Shown here piece after piece: positions 63,405-64,000 of a stretch of 64,000 bases of DNA. A program made the position numbers and the translations under genes. A model generated the notes under the pieces. That model was not told where the DNA came from. It searched no databases and saw nothing but the letters and a program-made list of their open reading frames with translations. The stretch is from assembly GCA_002284895.1 (NCBI GenBank), contig CP015605.1:868001-932000 (forward strand), in the 5' to 3' direction. The DNA is from Actinobacteria bacterium IMCC19121. Its GTDB lineage: Bacteria; Actinomycetota; Actinomycetes; Nanopelagicales; Nanopelagicaceae. Within the stretch, counting starts at the first letter, position 1; each line of letters opens with the position of its first letter.

Positions 63405-64000
63405 TCCTTGCTGGGGGTGGCACGGCTGGCCATATAGAACCAGCGTTGGCTGTGGCACGTGTGTGGAAAAGTAGCAATCCAAGTGATGCACTTACCTTTT
63501 TAGGAACTGCGCAAGGTTTAGAAAATACTTTAATTCCAGCTGCAGGATTTAGTGTTAACAATATTCCAAAGGTGAGAATCTCTAGAAAGCCTTCACCTTC
63601 TTGGTTAGGCATTCCCGTTGATTTAGTTGCATCTGTTAAAGCCTGTCATTCTCTCTTGAAGGATGCTGATTTACTTATTGGCTTTGGTGGTTATGTCAGC
63701 GCACCTGCCTATATCGCTGCTCGTATTCTTGGTGTGCCCACAATTATTCATGAGGCCAATGCAAAGCCTGGCTGGGCAAATCGATTAGGCGCCCTTTTCA
63801 CTCCGTATCTAGCAGTTGCACATGGCGTTAACACTGGCATGTTTAGCGATGCATTAATTACTGGCTTACCTCTTCGAAGTGATGTTGCAGTTGCGCTCAA
63901 AGGCGCTGGAGCTGATTGGCACAAAGCCAGAGCAGAGGCAAAGCTTCGTTTGGGCTTTAGCCCTTCTGCGCCACTTGTATTTGTCATGGGTGGCTCACAA
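63392..64000 (+). CDS. murG: MurG N-acetylglucosaminyltransferase, N-terminal part (runs off window)
   Basis: 203 codons visible. VLAGGGTAGHIEPALAVA is the GxGGxxGHxxP lipid/sugar loop of MurG, then FGGYVSAPAYIAA and HEANAKPGWANR. Adds GlcNAc to lipid I to give lipid II. ATG 63392 lies inside the ftsW 3' end. Confidence 0.92.
   Translation, partial: MASIVLAGGGTAGHIEPALAVARVWKSSNPSDALTFLGTAQGLENTLIPAAGFSVNNIPKVRISRKPSPSWLGIPVDLVASVKACHSLLKDADLLIGFGGYVSAPAYIAARILGVPTIIHEANAKPGWANRLGALFTPYLAVAHGVNTGMFSDALITGLPLRSDVAVALKGAGADWHKARAEAKLRLGFSPSAPLVFVMGGSQ

Noticed and set aside
1-64000. CRISPR arrays, tRNA or rRNA genes
   Set aside because: No regularly spaced repeats of the right kind, and no cloverleaf or rRNA-like segments were found by eye; weakly diverged tRNAs could be missed without a covariance search.

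Overview
The window looks like a chromosome segment from a small-genome, low-GC freshwater actinobacterium, probably of the acI / Nanopelagicales group. This is inferred from gene families (SepH, PASTA-type Ser/Thr kinase, class II DAHP synthase, mycobacterial-type GlgA, DUF3040, CrtYc/CrtYd), AT-rich codon use, very short intergenic gaps and many leaderless promoters; no rRNA is present to confirm it. The backbone order (aroG, PASTA kinase, prenyl synthase, metF, mraZ-rsmH-ftsL-ftsI-murE-murF-mraY-murD-ftsW-murG) recalls the cell-wall/division region of mycobacteria.

Layout. 1-7.1 kb: 5' part of a type II topoisomerase A subunit, pseudouridine catabolism pair, phosphodiesterase, SepH with an MFS protein, inositol-phosphatase-like enzyme. 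7.2-10.9 kb: rplS-lepB-rnhB, dprA, era. 10.9-18.6 kb: sugar and storage metabolism (glgA/glgC, xylB, pfkA), aroG, ogt. 18.6-24.4 kb: threonine aldolase, EamA, nfo, PASTA kinase, then a TPP-riboswitch-controlled PnuC-type transporter overlapping a P-loop kinase (a likely thiamine uptake/trapping pair). 24.4-34 kb: carotenoid cluster (crtYc, crtYd, crtB, crtI, crtE, a second CrtI-like desaturase, GT2 glycosyltransferase, cruF, crtA-like), interrupted by metF and a CDP-alcohol phosphotransferase gene.

35.19-43.30 kb: an integrated 8.1-kb element (large serine integrase, HUH replication initiator, small protein, FtsK-like ATPase, probable restriction enzyme, C5 methyltransferase) inserted inside a ybaK-type tRNA-editing gene. 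The ends can be defined: a GGCGT core on the minus strand occurs at both junctions, and removing the element rejoins an in-frame 162-residue YbaK. The element carries its own diverged ybaK 5' half, overlapping the integrase stop codon, which rebuilds a full-length gene at the left end with a tandem copy of the GGVSPVGWV motif. The displaced host 5' half with its native operon lies directly upstream of the methyltransferase gene. The insertion therefore repairs its target and exchanges promoters.

43.6-53 kb: iron-type alcohol dehydrogenase, SulP transporter, MFS, DoxX, and an SOS-type cassette (LexA-like palindrome, DUF6504-like protein, DnaE2-like polymerase, DinB polymerase). 53-64 kb: the dcw cell-wall cluster from mraZ to the start of murG, with 10-bp-phased MraZ boxes before mraZ and an mraW-type structured RNA before rsmH.

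A recurring signal is a TANNNT hexamer exactly 6 nt before the start codon (psuG, suhB, glgC, xylB, aroG, crtYc, crtE, metF, the integrase, the DUF3040 gene), implying leaderless mRNAs; it was used to revise several starts.
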